Source of the DNA: Monodelphis domestica | Lineage: Eukaryota; Chordata; Mammalia; Didelphimorphia; Didelphidae | Assembly (NCBI RefSeq): GCF_027887165.1 | Contig: NC_077230.1 | Span: forward strand, 22,119,200-22,183,199 | Direction: 5' to 3' | DNA length: 64,000 nt | In this document: positions 48,201-60,200 of the stretch, piece by piece | How positions within the stretch are numbered: the stretch's first letter is position 1 | How the letters are laid out: every line of letters begins with the position of its first letter | Notes under the pieces: model-generated | The model's input: the letters and a program-made list of their open reading frames with translations, nothing else | Databases searched by the model: none | Told to the model about the DNA's origin: nothing | Program-made: the position numbers and the translations under genes

Positions 48201-51200
48201 CCTATAAAATGTTAGAATCTGGAGTGTGCAAAGATGTGGTACATCCTGGTCACCTTTGTGGAATTGTCCATCACTGTTGAATATGCATCATTTCCTTTAT
48301 AGTCTTGTTATTAGATGTATTAGTGGGTTGACATCTGCTCATTTCTGTGGTTGCTCAACAGAAAACTTGATTCTTGTGAAAGAATAAACAAAGAGATGGA
48401 CATAAAGCATTAACTCATGGTCCATTGGTAAAGAATTTAAAATAAATTAGTCCATTTAAAAATATTATTGGATTTAGGTCATAGAATAGTATACTGTGAG
48501 AGAGAGTTTAATAAGAGACTTTAGTGCCTTCTAAAGGCCCTTTCTCTGAAGCACTTGTTGAATTTTTTGATAGAAGACTTTGGAAAGGCACAGTTTTAAT
48601 AAGTTCTCTAGGGTGGCTGTTTTTCTGGCATGTTTTATGGCTCTAGAAAGCCTTTTCATGTCCTGTCCCTTACTTACATTGACTGTCACTTCTGGTCCTT
48701 TTTGTGCCTAAAACTGCTCTTCAGACTCTGAAATGACAGAGAAAGAACTTGCTGACTTTTATTTTTACTTGTATGCAAGTTGTATCCTTTAGTAGACTGT
48801 AAACTCCTTGAAGGATAGAGGCTCTTTCCAGATCCACTGAATTTCAAAATGTGGAGCCTCAGCAGCCTTCTTGTATAACTCACACCTGAAAGGAATGTCC
48901 ACTGTACCTCACAAGTGGCCATCCAGCTTCTTTTTAGTATTTGTGTATCTCTTAACACAATAGATGCTATTTCAGTCTTTCTTGAATTGAATTTTTAAAT
49001 TTAAGATTAGTGACTTTGTTTATAGAGGTACTGTCAGGGTTATATTTTGCTCATTTCCTAGGAATTCCCTGTGATCAGGTGTTATCATAAGCAGGTTGTT
49101 TTAGAGATCTTCTTTTGTAATAGTGAGATGTAATTGTCACAAATTATGTCTGTGTCCTTTCATTGGTGCCCAGCAGGAAAAATAACTTATTGTTTCTGTT
49201 AGACCCCAAGGAGCTAGGCTTGGCATAGTCAGAAAAGGCTAGATGGTAGAAAGGTACGGTAATATTATATTATGAAGGGCTTTGAATGCCAAGCAAAAGA
49301 GTTTTAACTTAACTTAGAAAAAAGGGTTTTTCAGTAGCTCTGTTGTAGTCTGACAGTGGTAGGATGAAGATAGATTTAGGAAGTCTCAAAGTAGTTTACA
49401 TGAGTGATGTATAATAAAGGTCCTTCTTTTCCAAGACTCAGGGAATATAAGTAGAAATGAAAGGAGTAATAATACTATAGAAGTAGAATCAGGATGTCTT
49501 AACTAAAACATTTCTTTTACACTACTGGGAAACTTTTAGACATTGGCTGGCATCTTGTGCAGAGTCCTTTATAAAATTTTAATGAGTTGATAGGAAATCC
49601 AAGATGATTAGTTCCCTATATTAAATGGATTTGGATTGATTGACAGTGATAAGTAAGTTAATTCATTTCTGGATGCCTTGAATGAATATTAATGGACAAG
49701 GTCATGAGAGCCAATTTAGTTGGCAAGTACATGTAGTTGGGAAAATAATGTAATGCCTAGAAACTTCTTGAATGGTTTGATCATGCAGATTATTCATTCA
49801 GCTCTTCCCATTCCCATTTCATTATAACAAGATGTGAACCTAAGTAAACAAACATTCCTTTTATGGAATTGAATTTACTTTTGTCACATATCTTCAGGAA
49901 ATCTCTAAATGACCCTTAGAAGAAGACTTTAAGTAATAAAATGATTTTTTTTAAGGATCTTAAAATTAAGGCCCCTTCTCTTTTGTAGTCTTTTTATATA
50001 GAACTTTACTTTTAAATATTTAGAAGCTCTACTGAATACAGAGAAGAATTGGGATGGACAGGGACCATCCTTTTCAATAAAATACTTTCCTTCACCCCTG
50101 AATCCTTAAGCCTTGAAAGAGAATCATGAAACAGAACTTGATTTCTCTACTTCTCTATTTATCTGCCTACAGAATTTATAGATTTTAGTCCATAACTGTT
50201 CAATAGATACAATCTGCTGTGTCTCATAAATTGATAGGTTGGTTATCATGATATAATCTATTGACGCAATTCAATAAATATTTATTAAGTACCTACTCAG
50301 TTTCAGGAACTGTGGTGGACACTGAGAATATAATTAATAAAAAGAAATACAGGCTCTGTTCTCGGGGCTTGCTGACATCATATCTGTATGAATGTACTGC
50401 TGTGGATACCTCAGGGTTCTTGCTGGGTAGTTCTCTCTCTATATTCAGTCTTACCAGATCTCATGGGTTCAATTTCTATATAACTCCCAAACTTACATAC
50501 ACTACCCTCGTTGCTTTTTTAAGTTGCCGTATTCTTCCATTTTTTTTTTTTAGGCAATGGGGGTTAAGTGACATGTCCAGGGTCATACAGCTAGGAAGTC
50601 TTTTGAGATCAGCTTTGAATCCAGGATCTCCCAGCTCTGGGCCTGACTCTCAATACATTGAGCCCCCAGCTGCCCCCTATTCTTCCATTTCTACCTGTAT
50701 AACCTCTGTAGCAAACTCCCTTTCTCTGCTCACTCAGCTGCCACCTTAGTTCAGATCTTCATTACCTCTTACTTATAATATTGCAATCATCTCTTAATTG
50801 GTCTTCCCCTCTTCAAACTATCTTCCATGTAGCTGCCAAAATGATTGGTTTCATCCCCACCCCATTCAGCAACCTCCATTGATTCCCTGTCAACTCCAGA
50901 ATCAGATACTTCTGTTTGACATTCAAAGTCTTCACAACCTAGCCCCACTTTCCTGAAAAGTCCTGTTATACGTTTGTTAATCCTCTTCATGCACTCTAAG
51001 GTCCAGCCCAACTGACTTTTTTGTTGTTTTTCATATATGTCACACTACTGCCCATCTCCATTGCTTTGCATGGGATGTCCCTCAGGTCTAGAATGTATTC
51101 TTTCACTTCATCTCTTCCTTGGTTCCCTCAAGACTCAGCTCAAATGCTACCTTCTACAAGAGACCTTTCCTTATTCTTTCCTCATGCTAGTAATTTTCCT

Positions 51201-54200
51201 TTAATGTTGCCTTGGGTCTATTTTTTGCATGTTTTACATATGCTTATATGTGTATATATTTGTCTAGGTTAAGGTCTCTTTGTCTTTGTAATTCCCATGG
51301 CATAGTACATATAAATGCTTGCTTGATTGAATTCTTTACTTTTAATGACCCACGTTTTGAAAAGGTTATATATAAAATCTGCATTTTTAGACATGGGGTG
51401 GGCCTTTGTTTAGCTGAATTAAACTACAGAGATTTTTTTTTAGTGTGTTTTATTTTTTAGCAAAAATCTGTATAAAAACAAAGATGAAATAATTCAATTC
51501 TTTAAAATAATCTTTTTGAATTTCTTATTGTATTACTGTATGGTAGAAATTGAACTTCCTGAGGTATGATTGTTCTTATAGAAATATTGAAATTATAACA
51601 GCATGTAGACTTAAACTAAAATAATCGCTTATAACCTTTTTGTGAAAGAATTATTTTTTGTTATAGTTTTCAGTTAGTATGGTAAGCTTTTCCTGTTCAC
51701 ACTCAAACCAAACAAGCTACAAAATATCTTTTCTGTTTTTTTTTTAATTTATTTAGAATTATGCTTTATTTTATAGGAAAATAGAAATCGTGCAGTTTGC
51801 TAGCCGGACACGTCAACTCTTTGTTCGATTGTTAGCTTTAGTAAAATGGGCTAATAATGCTGGGAAGGTGGAAAAATGTGCGGTAAGTCTATTTTTCAGA
51901 ATTTGGTGTATGTTTAACCTAGTTATTAATTTAATTTCTAATTTAAGCTTACATTTCCATCTGCTAATTAGTTGCAAGAAGCTACATAATTACTTGAATA
52001 ACTTTTCTGTATCATAACATTTAATGCTTTCTAATAGAATTTTAATCATTGTATATACATGTTTCATCACTTAAAAACATGTCTCATTTCTACACTAGTA
52101 GTGAGTGTTATGAATGTTTGCATTTTGGGTTGAGGTTTGTCCTGTATTTAGAGACTAAAAAGTAATATGATTTGAGGGGCGAGAAGTTCTAAAAAATTAA
52201 TTTCCAACCCCTTGGTTGTCATAAGGGAACATCTGATTACTTAAATGAATTGAAATTTCTGCCCAGGTAGATTCAGTCTACCAAAAAAGATTATCATTCT
52301 CTCCCTACCCCTGAAATGTGACCCTGAAGTCATTTTCAGTACTATTTGAGAAATCTTGGAGAATTAATAAGAATTGCCAGAAGCATAGGCATAGACCAGT
52401 GGTTCTCAACCTTTCTAATGCCGTGACCCCACAATACAGTTCCTCATGTTGCAGTTATTTTGGTGGCCACTTCAAAACTGTAATTTTGCTACAGTTAAGA
52501 TTCTGAATGTAAATACCTGATATGCATTACCTGATATCTCATTGCTATAAATTGAGAGGTTGAGAACCGCTGGCATAGACTATTATTGTCCTGGTTTCCA
52601 GAAATTTTAGGTAAATGAGCATGATGTTGAACCCCAGTTAAATTTTAGAATGAACTATTAAATATGTTTATGAGCACTTAGAAAAGAAAATAGGGCCAGT
52701 CAAGCATGGGTTCTCTTAAGGAACAAATAATGCCAAACAATTAAGAAATCATGCCAGCAAAACTCATCTTGAGTTAAGAAAGAAATTTATCAAAAATGTC
52801 TTATTTTACCCCTCTAAATATGGAGAAATGTGGAATAACTAATAACTAGTTAGGCCTTTTTGCAGCTGGTTGAAAATAAAAAATATTGAATAATTAATAG
52901 GGTCTCCCTGGAGAGAAGCCTATTGTACTTGGGGTATCATAGAATTCTGAACAAATCAATATTCTTATTATTTACTTGGAAGTGTAGAACACATGCTAAT
53001 TATATTTGTGAAGGCCCCAAAGCAGGAAAAAGTAACTGATCTGATGAATGATCAAGATTTAAAATGTTGATGAACTAGAATGCTAGGTCAAAACTAACAA
53101 GGGTAAATATAAAGGTCCATAATCCAGTCTTTTAAACATAATTTGCAATAAGTTGAAAGAGAATAATTGATTTAACAATAATTTTCATGGGGAAAAAAGA
53201 GCCCGTTATCCCTTCCTACTCAGTAAATTCCAATGAGTCTCTGTTGCCTTCAGGAGCAAATACAAAATCTTCTGTTTGACATTCAAAGACCTTCATCCCC
53301 TAGCCTCCTTCTACCTTCCCTTCTTACATTTTACTCCTTTCCAGGTTGATCTCTTATACAAGTAACACTGTCCCTTTGGTTGTTTTAGGGGAAAAAACTC
53401 TGAATGTTTTTTTCTGTCTGTTACCTATTCCTGGTACACTTCCTCCACCTCCATGCTCTGATTACTTACTTCTGTACCTTATTTTAAGTCTCAACTAAAA
53501 ATCCCTTTTTATAGAAAGGAATCTAATACAGAAAGAGTTCTCTAACCCCTCCAAATTCCAGCATGCTCTCTCTCTCAATTAATTGTCACCTATTTATCCT
53601 GTATATTGCTAGGTTTTGTTTATATTTGTTTGCTTGTTGTCTCTCCCCCATTAGATTGCAAGTTCCATAAGGGTAGGGATTGTCTTTTGCATTCCTAGTG
53701 CTTAGCATGGTGCCTGGCATATAGTAGGTACTTAATAAATAACCTAGCTCTCTAGGGTTTATGTTTATACTATGCTAGGTATAGTATAATAGCTGGAGAC
53801 TTAATAAATGATCTTTCTACTGGTTAGACCACAAAGCAATGGACTAGAAGACTCAAGAGTTGGATTCTAGTTCTGACCTTGCCAGCTACTAGCTATGTGG
53901 TCATGAGCAAATCATGTAAGCGCTATGATCCTTGGTCTTTTTAGCCTCTAGAAGAGGCTAAATAACACGGAAATGCTTTTAAAACTGTAAAATATTAAAT
54001 GAATTAAGAGTGGTAACATCTATAACTGGACTCCAGTTCAAGAATTAATTCAAAAGTACAATTACTAGAAAGGGAAGCTAGGTGGAAAGGTAATGGAACC
54101 AGAGGGCAAGTAGGTGGCTAAGTGGATTGAAAGCCAGGTGTAGAGATGAGAGGTCCTAGGTTCAAATTTGACCTGACTAGCAGGATAACCCTGGGCAGGT

Positions 54201-57200
54201 CAGTTAACCCCATTGCCTAGCCTTTACCACACTTCTTCCTTGGAACCAATACTACATATGAATTCTAGGATGGAAGGTAAGGATTTTAAAAAATAGTGGA
54301 ACAACTGTATTTGAGATGAGTTTGAAGTAATTGGAGAAAAAAGAGAGATGATAGTGTTAGGGTTTTATGCTGAAGAAGTGATAAGATTTCAAAGTATTTC
54401 AATGGATAGCAACTGTGAAAAAAGGAAGATTTGGGCTCAGCATCTTAACAGGTCTTAACAGTGGAATACAAGGTTCCTTACAAAGCCACCGTTCATCATC
54501 ACTAAGTTTAAATAGAAGCTAGATGACTCTTTATTAGGAAAGATGTAGAAGGAATTCCTTAATTCATAAACTCCAAGTTGGAAGTGATCTTACTTGCCAT
54601 TTGACTAAACGTCTCATCAACCATCCCAACTTGGCAATTTTGTAAGCTCTTTTAATAGCTCTGTGATTCATGAGTTCAAGTCCCAACTCTTCTCCTATAT
54701 TAGCTATGTTACTCCCAGCAAGACATTTAGCTTCTCAGTACCCTAGGCCATTCTTAAGACTAGAGGCTCCAGAAAAGGTAACAATCTGGATTGCTAGAGG
54801 AAGTTCCTTACCAAGAGCTTTCCAGACTAATAAGAACCATAGGTGAAGTTAAAAAAGTGTATATGTGGGGGCAGCTGGGTGGCTCAGTGGATTGAGACCC
54901 AGGCCTAGACACAGGAGGTCCTGGGTTCAAATATGGCTTAGACATTTCCTAGCTATGTGACCCTGGGCAAGTCACTTAACTACTTAACTCCCATTGCCTA
55001 GCCCTTCTGCTGCCCCCACCCTTCCCCCATTGCTCTTCTGCCTTGGAGCCAATACACAGTATTGACTCTTAAGATGGAAGGTAAGGGTTAAAAAAAAAAG
55101 TGTATGTTTTAGCATATATTTTTATCCGTTTTTGGTTTGTGAGAATAAAAGGTACTAAATTTTATTTAGCATTTTTAACATAAAGATTACTTTCACTGTA
55201 TTTTTAGTTAAGGAAGCAAAACCAAATGGGAAAGATTTTGAAAGGATAAGATAGTGTTAAATGAACTTTCTAGTAACTTTTTCCTTCTTTGTCCTTAAAT
55301 TTTGTTGCATTTAATTTCAAGTTTTCATTCTATTTTTAACTTATGAATGAGTAAATGGTATGATGTTTTCAAGAAGCGTAACATATTTGTACTTTCCTTT
55401 AAAGATGATATCAAGTTTTTTAGATCAACAAGCCATCCTTTTTGTTGATACTGCTGATCGTCTGGCATCGTTGGCTAGAGATGCTTTAGTCCATGCACGT
55501 CTGCCCAGTTTTGCTATCCCTTATGCCATTGATGTATTGACCACAGGATCTTACCCACGTCTCCCAACATGCATTAGGGTGAGAGTTTTTCATTGCATTT
55601 TTCAGAATATTTTTCTGTAATGTTTATCTTCTAATTGACCACTATAAATACATTTTTTTTAAATGTCAACTTAATTAGAATTCAAATATCAAAAGTACTT
55701 TAAAAGTCAGTTATTTTGTATTGGGTTCTTTGGGGAAAGAGGTGAAAAAATCAAACAATGGCCTCAAAAACAGATTTTTTAAAAGTGAAAATGCCATAAA
55801 CTAATTGTGTCCTTGGTTTCTTTAATGGAATAATCATTTGAAGGTAAAGCTAGTACAATCACTTTGAAGTAATTCCAAGAATAGAATTTCTTGTTTAGGT
55901 AAAATTCTACATATTTCTTCATTTAGAGCTTCATTAGAGCACTTCATTAAAGTTCTAAATCTTGAGAGAGGGTGTCACCCTCTGTCAGGCTTAGAGAACC
56001 AGCAAAGAAGACCTAGGTTCAAGTCCCTCCTCTTGTCACATACTGGCTGTGTGACCATAGGCAGATCCATTAACCTCCCAGGACCTAACAGGCAATTCTG
56101 AGATTCTTAAGCTGCAGAGAAGGTGTTGATCTCCATTTTGGTTAGTTTCCTCACATGAATATTATTACTAATCCAGTTCTTGTCCCTCTCCCTAATGTTA
56201 ACCCATAAAATGAATGTTGATTCTTGTAGAAAAAAGATTTTTCAAACTAAAACAGTTGGATTTTCTCAGGTACATGTAAAAATTAACTCTTTGTGTCTTT
56301 CTAAACATGGCTTTTAATTAACCCTAGGATAAAATCATTCCTCCTGACCCTATTACCAAAACTGAGAAACAGACCACTCTTCATCAGCTGAACCAGATTC
56401 TTAGACATCGACTAGTAACTACAGATCTCCCTCCTCAGCTGGCAAATCTTACAGTGGGTATGGATCTGAAGTTTCTCTTAATAATTTTGTTTAAATGGTT
56501 TCTTTTTCTCTCCAGCTTGATCTCGAAGTATTTAAAATACCAGCATACTTTTCATGTACCTAAGTACTGTTAAACTGGAAAAAACACAGAACTATTAAAT
56601 AGTTAGAAAAACCATTTCTTTAATTAAGGAAAGGATTCAGTGTTTTTTTTTTCCAAGGCCTCCACACAGAGCTGCACGCTACACACCCACACAGAGCCCT
56701 GAGACTCTGGTTGCTCTGGACACCAACCCCTGGGAGTGTCATGTGCTAGATGACACCTCCAAAGAATAAAAGAATTTGGGAAACATATATCATTTGGGGA
56801 ACTGAGGGACATGGAAATATGATTGATTGACATTACAGTGGCTACAGGGAAATGGGAGTGTCCAAACTACCCTGACTGGCTTGGGAAAGAAACCATAGCC
56901 AGAGGCTAAGGTGTAAGGGAATGGACTTTACCATGGACACTAAAAGGATGGTCCCTGCCCAGGTGTGGATCTTCTTGGGACCTAAGGATATTTAGTATTT
57001 GCTTAGCCCCATCTAACTGGGATTATCTTTTACCTTAGGGTCTATTATTCAGTCTGAAACTGGCAGAATCCATGACCTCTCTAGAGGCAAACTCTCGTGG
57101 TCTCCAGCTTACAAGCTAACCCTAAAACTTGGGGTTCTCTTAGATTCCAGGTCAAAAGTACAATCTGTAAAACTAAAAACATTAGTTATCTGTTCTAGAT

Positions 57201-60200
57201 TTTACACTTTGAAAGTAATAGAGAATTATGGAGGGCTGGCAAAAGAAAGAGATTGAAGAGACATGAAATTGGAGAAAAAAAGAAATGAGAGCATGGGAGA
57301 TGCAAGTAGAAAAAGTATTCCTTTTTTCTTGTTTTCCAACAAGAAACAAATACTTACTGAGAACATAAAATTGGGATTAAAGGGGGGAGGGGATAGTAGC
57401 ATGTTGCTAGGCTGTCAAATAACTTAAGCATTCAAGTGCCTCAGATGTGTCTGCCCCCATGGTGGATGCTGGAGATTGCTAGCAGCCCTCTCCTCAAGGC
57501 AGAGGTGACATACATGTGCAGCTAAATATGGAAAGCAGATGCAGGATGACCTGGGAGGGGAATGTACTCAAAACTGGAGTTAAGGGTGGGATGGAAATAG
57601 GTTAGGAAAGACCAATAAGGAAGTATTTGAACTGAGTCTTCAAGAAAAACTGTCCTATAGAACATATCACTCATGGAGAGGAAAGGCCAAGATGGATATA
57701 TGTGTGAGGAACAGTCAAGAGACCAGTTTGACTGACTGTAGAATGCCTAGAAAGGGAGTGATATGGAAAAGCATGGAAAGGTAGGATGGGGACCAGATTA
57801 AGGAGAGCTTTGCCAAATAGAGGAGTTTCTATTTAATCTCAGAAGAAATAAGGAGTCACTTGAATTTATCAAGTAGGTGTTAACACGATAAAGATTTGTG
57901 TCTGATGGGGTACAACAGAAATAAGTATAATATAAAGTCCTTTTCCATTGATCCTTTCAGTTGAGTTGGGGAGATGAGAGACAAAAGAACATAAAATAAT
58001 TCATATATGCCTCTTTATATTGTGTTGTCTCTCCCACTGTTCCTTGAGGGCAAGAACTGGTTTTATATTTTTGTCTTTCTATCCCTAGCAGTTGCACCTA
58101 CATGGCACATAGTAAAAGCTAAATAATTGCTAGTTGCTTGCTTTCTTGCTTGAGACTTTAATATGTGAAAAATGGAAAATTGTGAGCTAAGGACTTGTTA
58201 TTTTGTTTATTGACCTTAGATAAACTCTTTAATCAAATTTTATATTTATAGAATATGTTCTTTTGTACTAGTCTTGAGGTTTATTTTATATTCTAGACAT
58301 CTATAATTACTTTCATCACAGAAATGGAAAACTGACATAAAAATGACTAAAAACACACTAAAACTCACTAAAGCCAGCTTTAAATTTAATGTGGAAATAT
58401 AACTAGAAATATAACTAGGTCAAAAATATAAATAATACTAGAACCAAAATTAATTTCTGTTTTTGTTTCATTTTACCTCTTTACTTCTGGTAGAACAAAT
58501 TCATTGAGTAGAATTCTTTCTCACATGTCTACTCAGTTTTGTAGTTACAGATTAACTAGTAAATATTGCTTAATACTACTTGAACAACTGGTTTTATCTC
58601 TTCATGATCATCGAAAAGCAGAAGCTGGTGACTTCTCACATACACACATACACTTGCTTTAAAAACTATTCCAAATATGTGGCATTAGCTTGATGTTGGA
58701 GTCTTTTCAAAGAGACCTAAATGATACTTTAGTTCTTCTTTTACCTAAACTGAAAAAAAAAAAATCTAGTTAGTAACAAGCTAAGAAAAATTCCCTTTTT
58801 TTTTCCTTTTACTTCTCTTAAACTGTGGTAAAAACTATCCAGCAAATGGTCGAGTAAAGTTCCGGGTGGAAGGAGAATTTGAAGCTACCTTGACAGTAAT
58901 GGGAGATGATCCTGATGTTCCCTGGCGTCTTCTCAAATTGGAGATTCTAGTAGAGGATAAAGAAACTGGAGGTAAAACCATATTTGTTGTTTTGTTAAAT
59001 TATTTAATCATTTTTATCCCTATGTTATGGAAGAGATATCTCTTCTCTGAGTTCATGCAACTGCTTTCAAAATATATTCTTCACAATGCAGAAACTAAAA
59101 AGGTGAAAATTTAGACTTTATTCTTACATTTAAGCCTAGCTTTAGGCTTCACAAAAACCAAATCATCAGAATGTTAACCAGATTTCACTTAAGCAAAATT
59201 ACTTTAGTGCCTGAGAAATAATTCCTTAACATATTGTAGTTTTGTACATTCCTCCCAAGCCATGAAAATTAAAGAGGTGATCCATAATAGTATATTTCCC
59301 CAAAAATCTTAAAAGTTAAACAAATTTATATAGTTACAATCTCTTATGTCCTCTAAGGAAATACATTTTGTCAATGTACTGACAGTGTTACAAGTGTACT
59401 GTCAGGTTACAGATTAAGCCACATTTAGAGTGTTCACAAATACACTGAGAGAGAAGATTTACATGTGGCCAAGAAGTCACAAACAGTTCAGAGTTTTCCT
59501 TTGGCTTCTCATCTAAGGAATATTTAAGGATTTAAGTAAATTTTCACATCTCAGGGGTAAGGATTTAGTCAACTCAGTAACCTCTCAACTAGGAGAAATG
59601 GCATTGACCTCTTAAAATGATTATTTCATGAGTTAGGTTTTAGTTAGATGAGGTTAATAAACCAGGAATCAAATATTCCTGTTACTCAGGGGCATCTAGT
59701 TAGCACATTTTATAGAGTGCCAAATCTGGAGTCAGGGGAACTTGGGTTCAAATCTGCCCTCAAATATTTCCTATCAATATGATCTGGGCAAGCCAGTCCT
59801 TGCTGCTTTTCTGTCTTAGACTTGATGCTGACAGAAGGTAAAAGGTGTGATTTTTTCTGGTTTTGTTTTGTTTAATTCCCACTTCTGAAAGCTGTATTTT
59901 TTAGGGTTTTATTTGGGGTTTTTTGTTTTTTTTTTTAGTTTGGACATAAGATTTTCATATCTGTAGGGAATTTACAGTGCAGAAGTTTGTCAGTGCAATT
60001 AGTAATATATCTAACTTTTAATCATCAAGTTTCTTGGGTTACTTAGGTTGTGACTTAACCCATGAACATATTACAATACTTATCTAAAGCAGTTCTTAAA
60101 CCCCCCAGGTCTTCCAAGTACCAGTGCTGACTTTATATATGTATATTGGCATTATTTTTCAAAGAAATTTGGCCTATGGAAGGATAAAAATTCTTTTTTT

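Larger units (their letters stand above)
48038..51776 (+). other. MED14: MED14 intron 2
   Basis: A 3.7-kb intron. It holds an antisense SINE (50541-50677) inside an L2-type fragment (about 50400-51330). The part from 49205 to 49530 resembles an old medium-copy repeat (similar wording recurs near 57550-57900) that I cannot name. The rest is plain AT-rich sequence. Confidence 0.8.
51883..55404 (+). other. MED14: MED14 intron 3
   Basis: A 3.5-kb intron. It holds a hAT miniature element (52397-52572), an L2 fragment (53200-53750), MIR-type copies (53830-54010 and 54640-54770) and two marsupial SINEs (54103-54294 and 54866-55094). I see nothing in 52600-53190. Confidence 0.8.
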
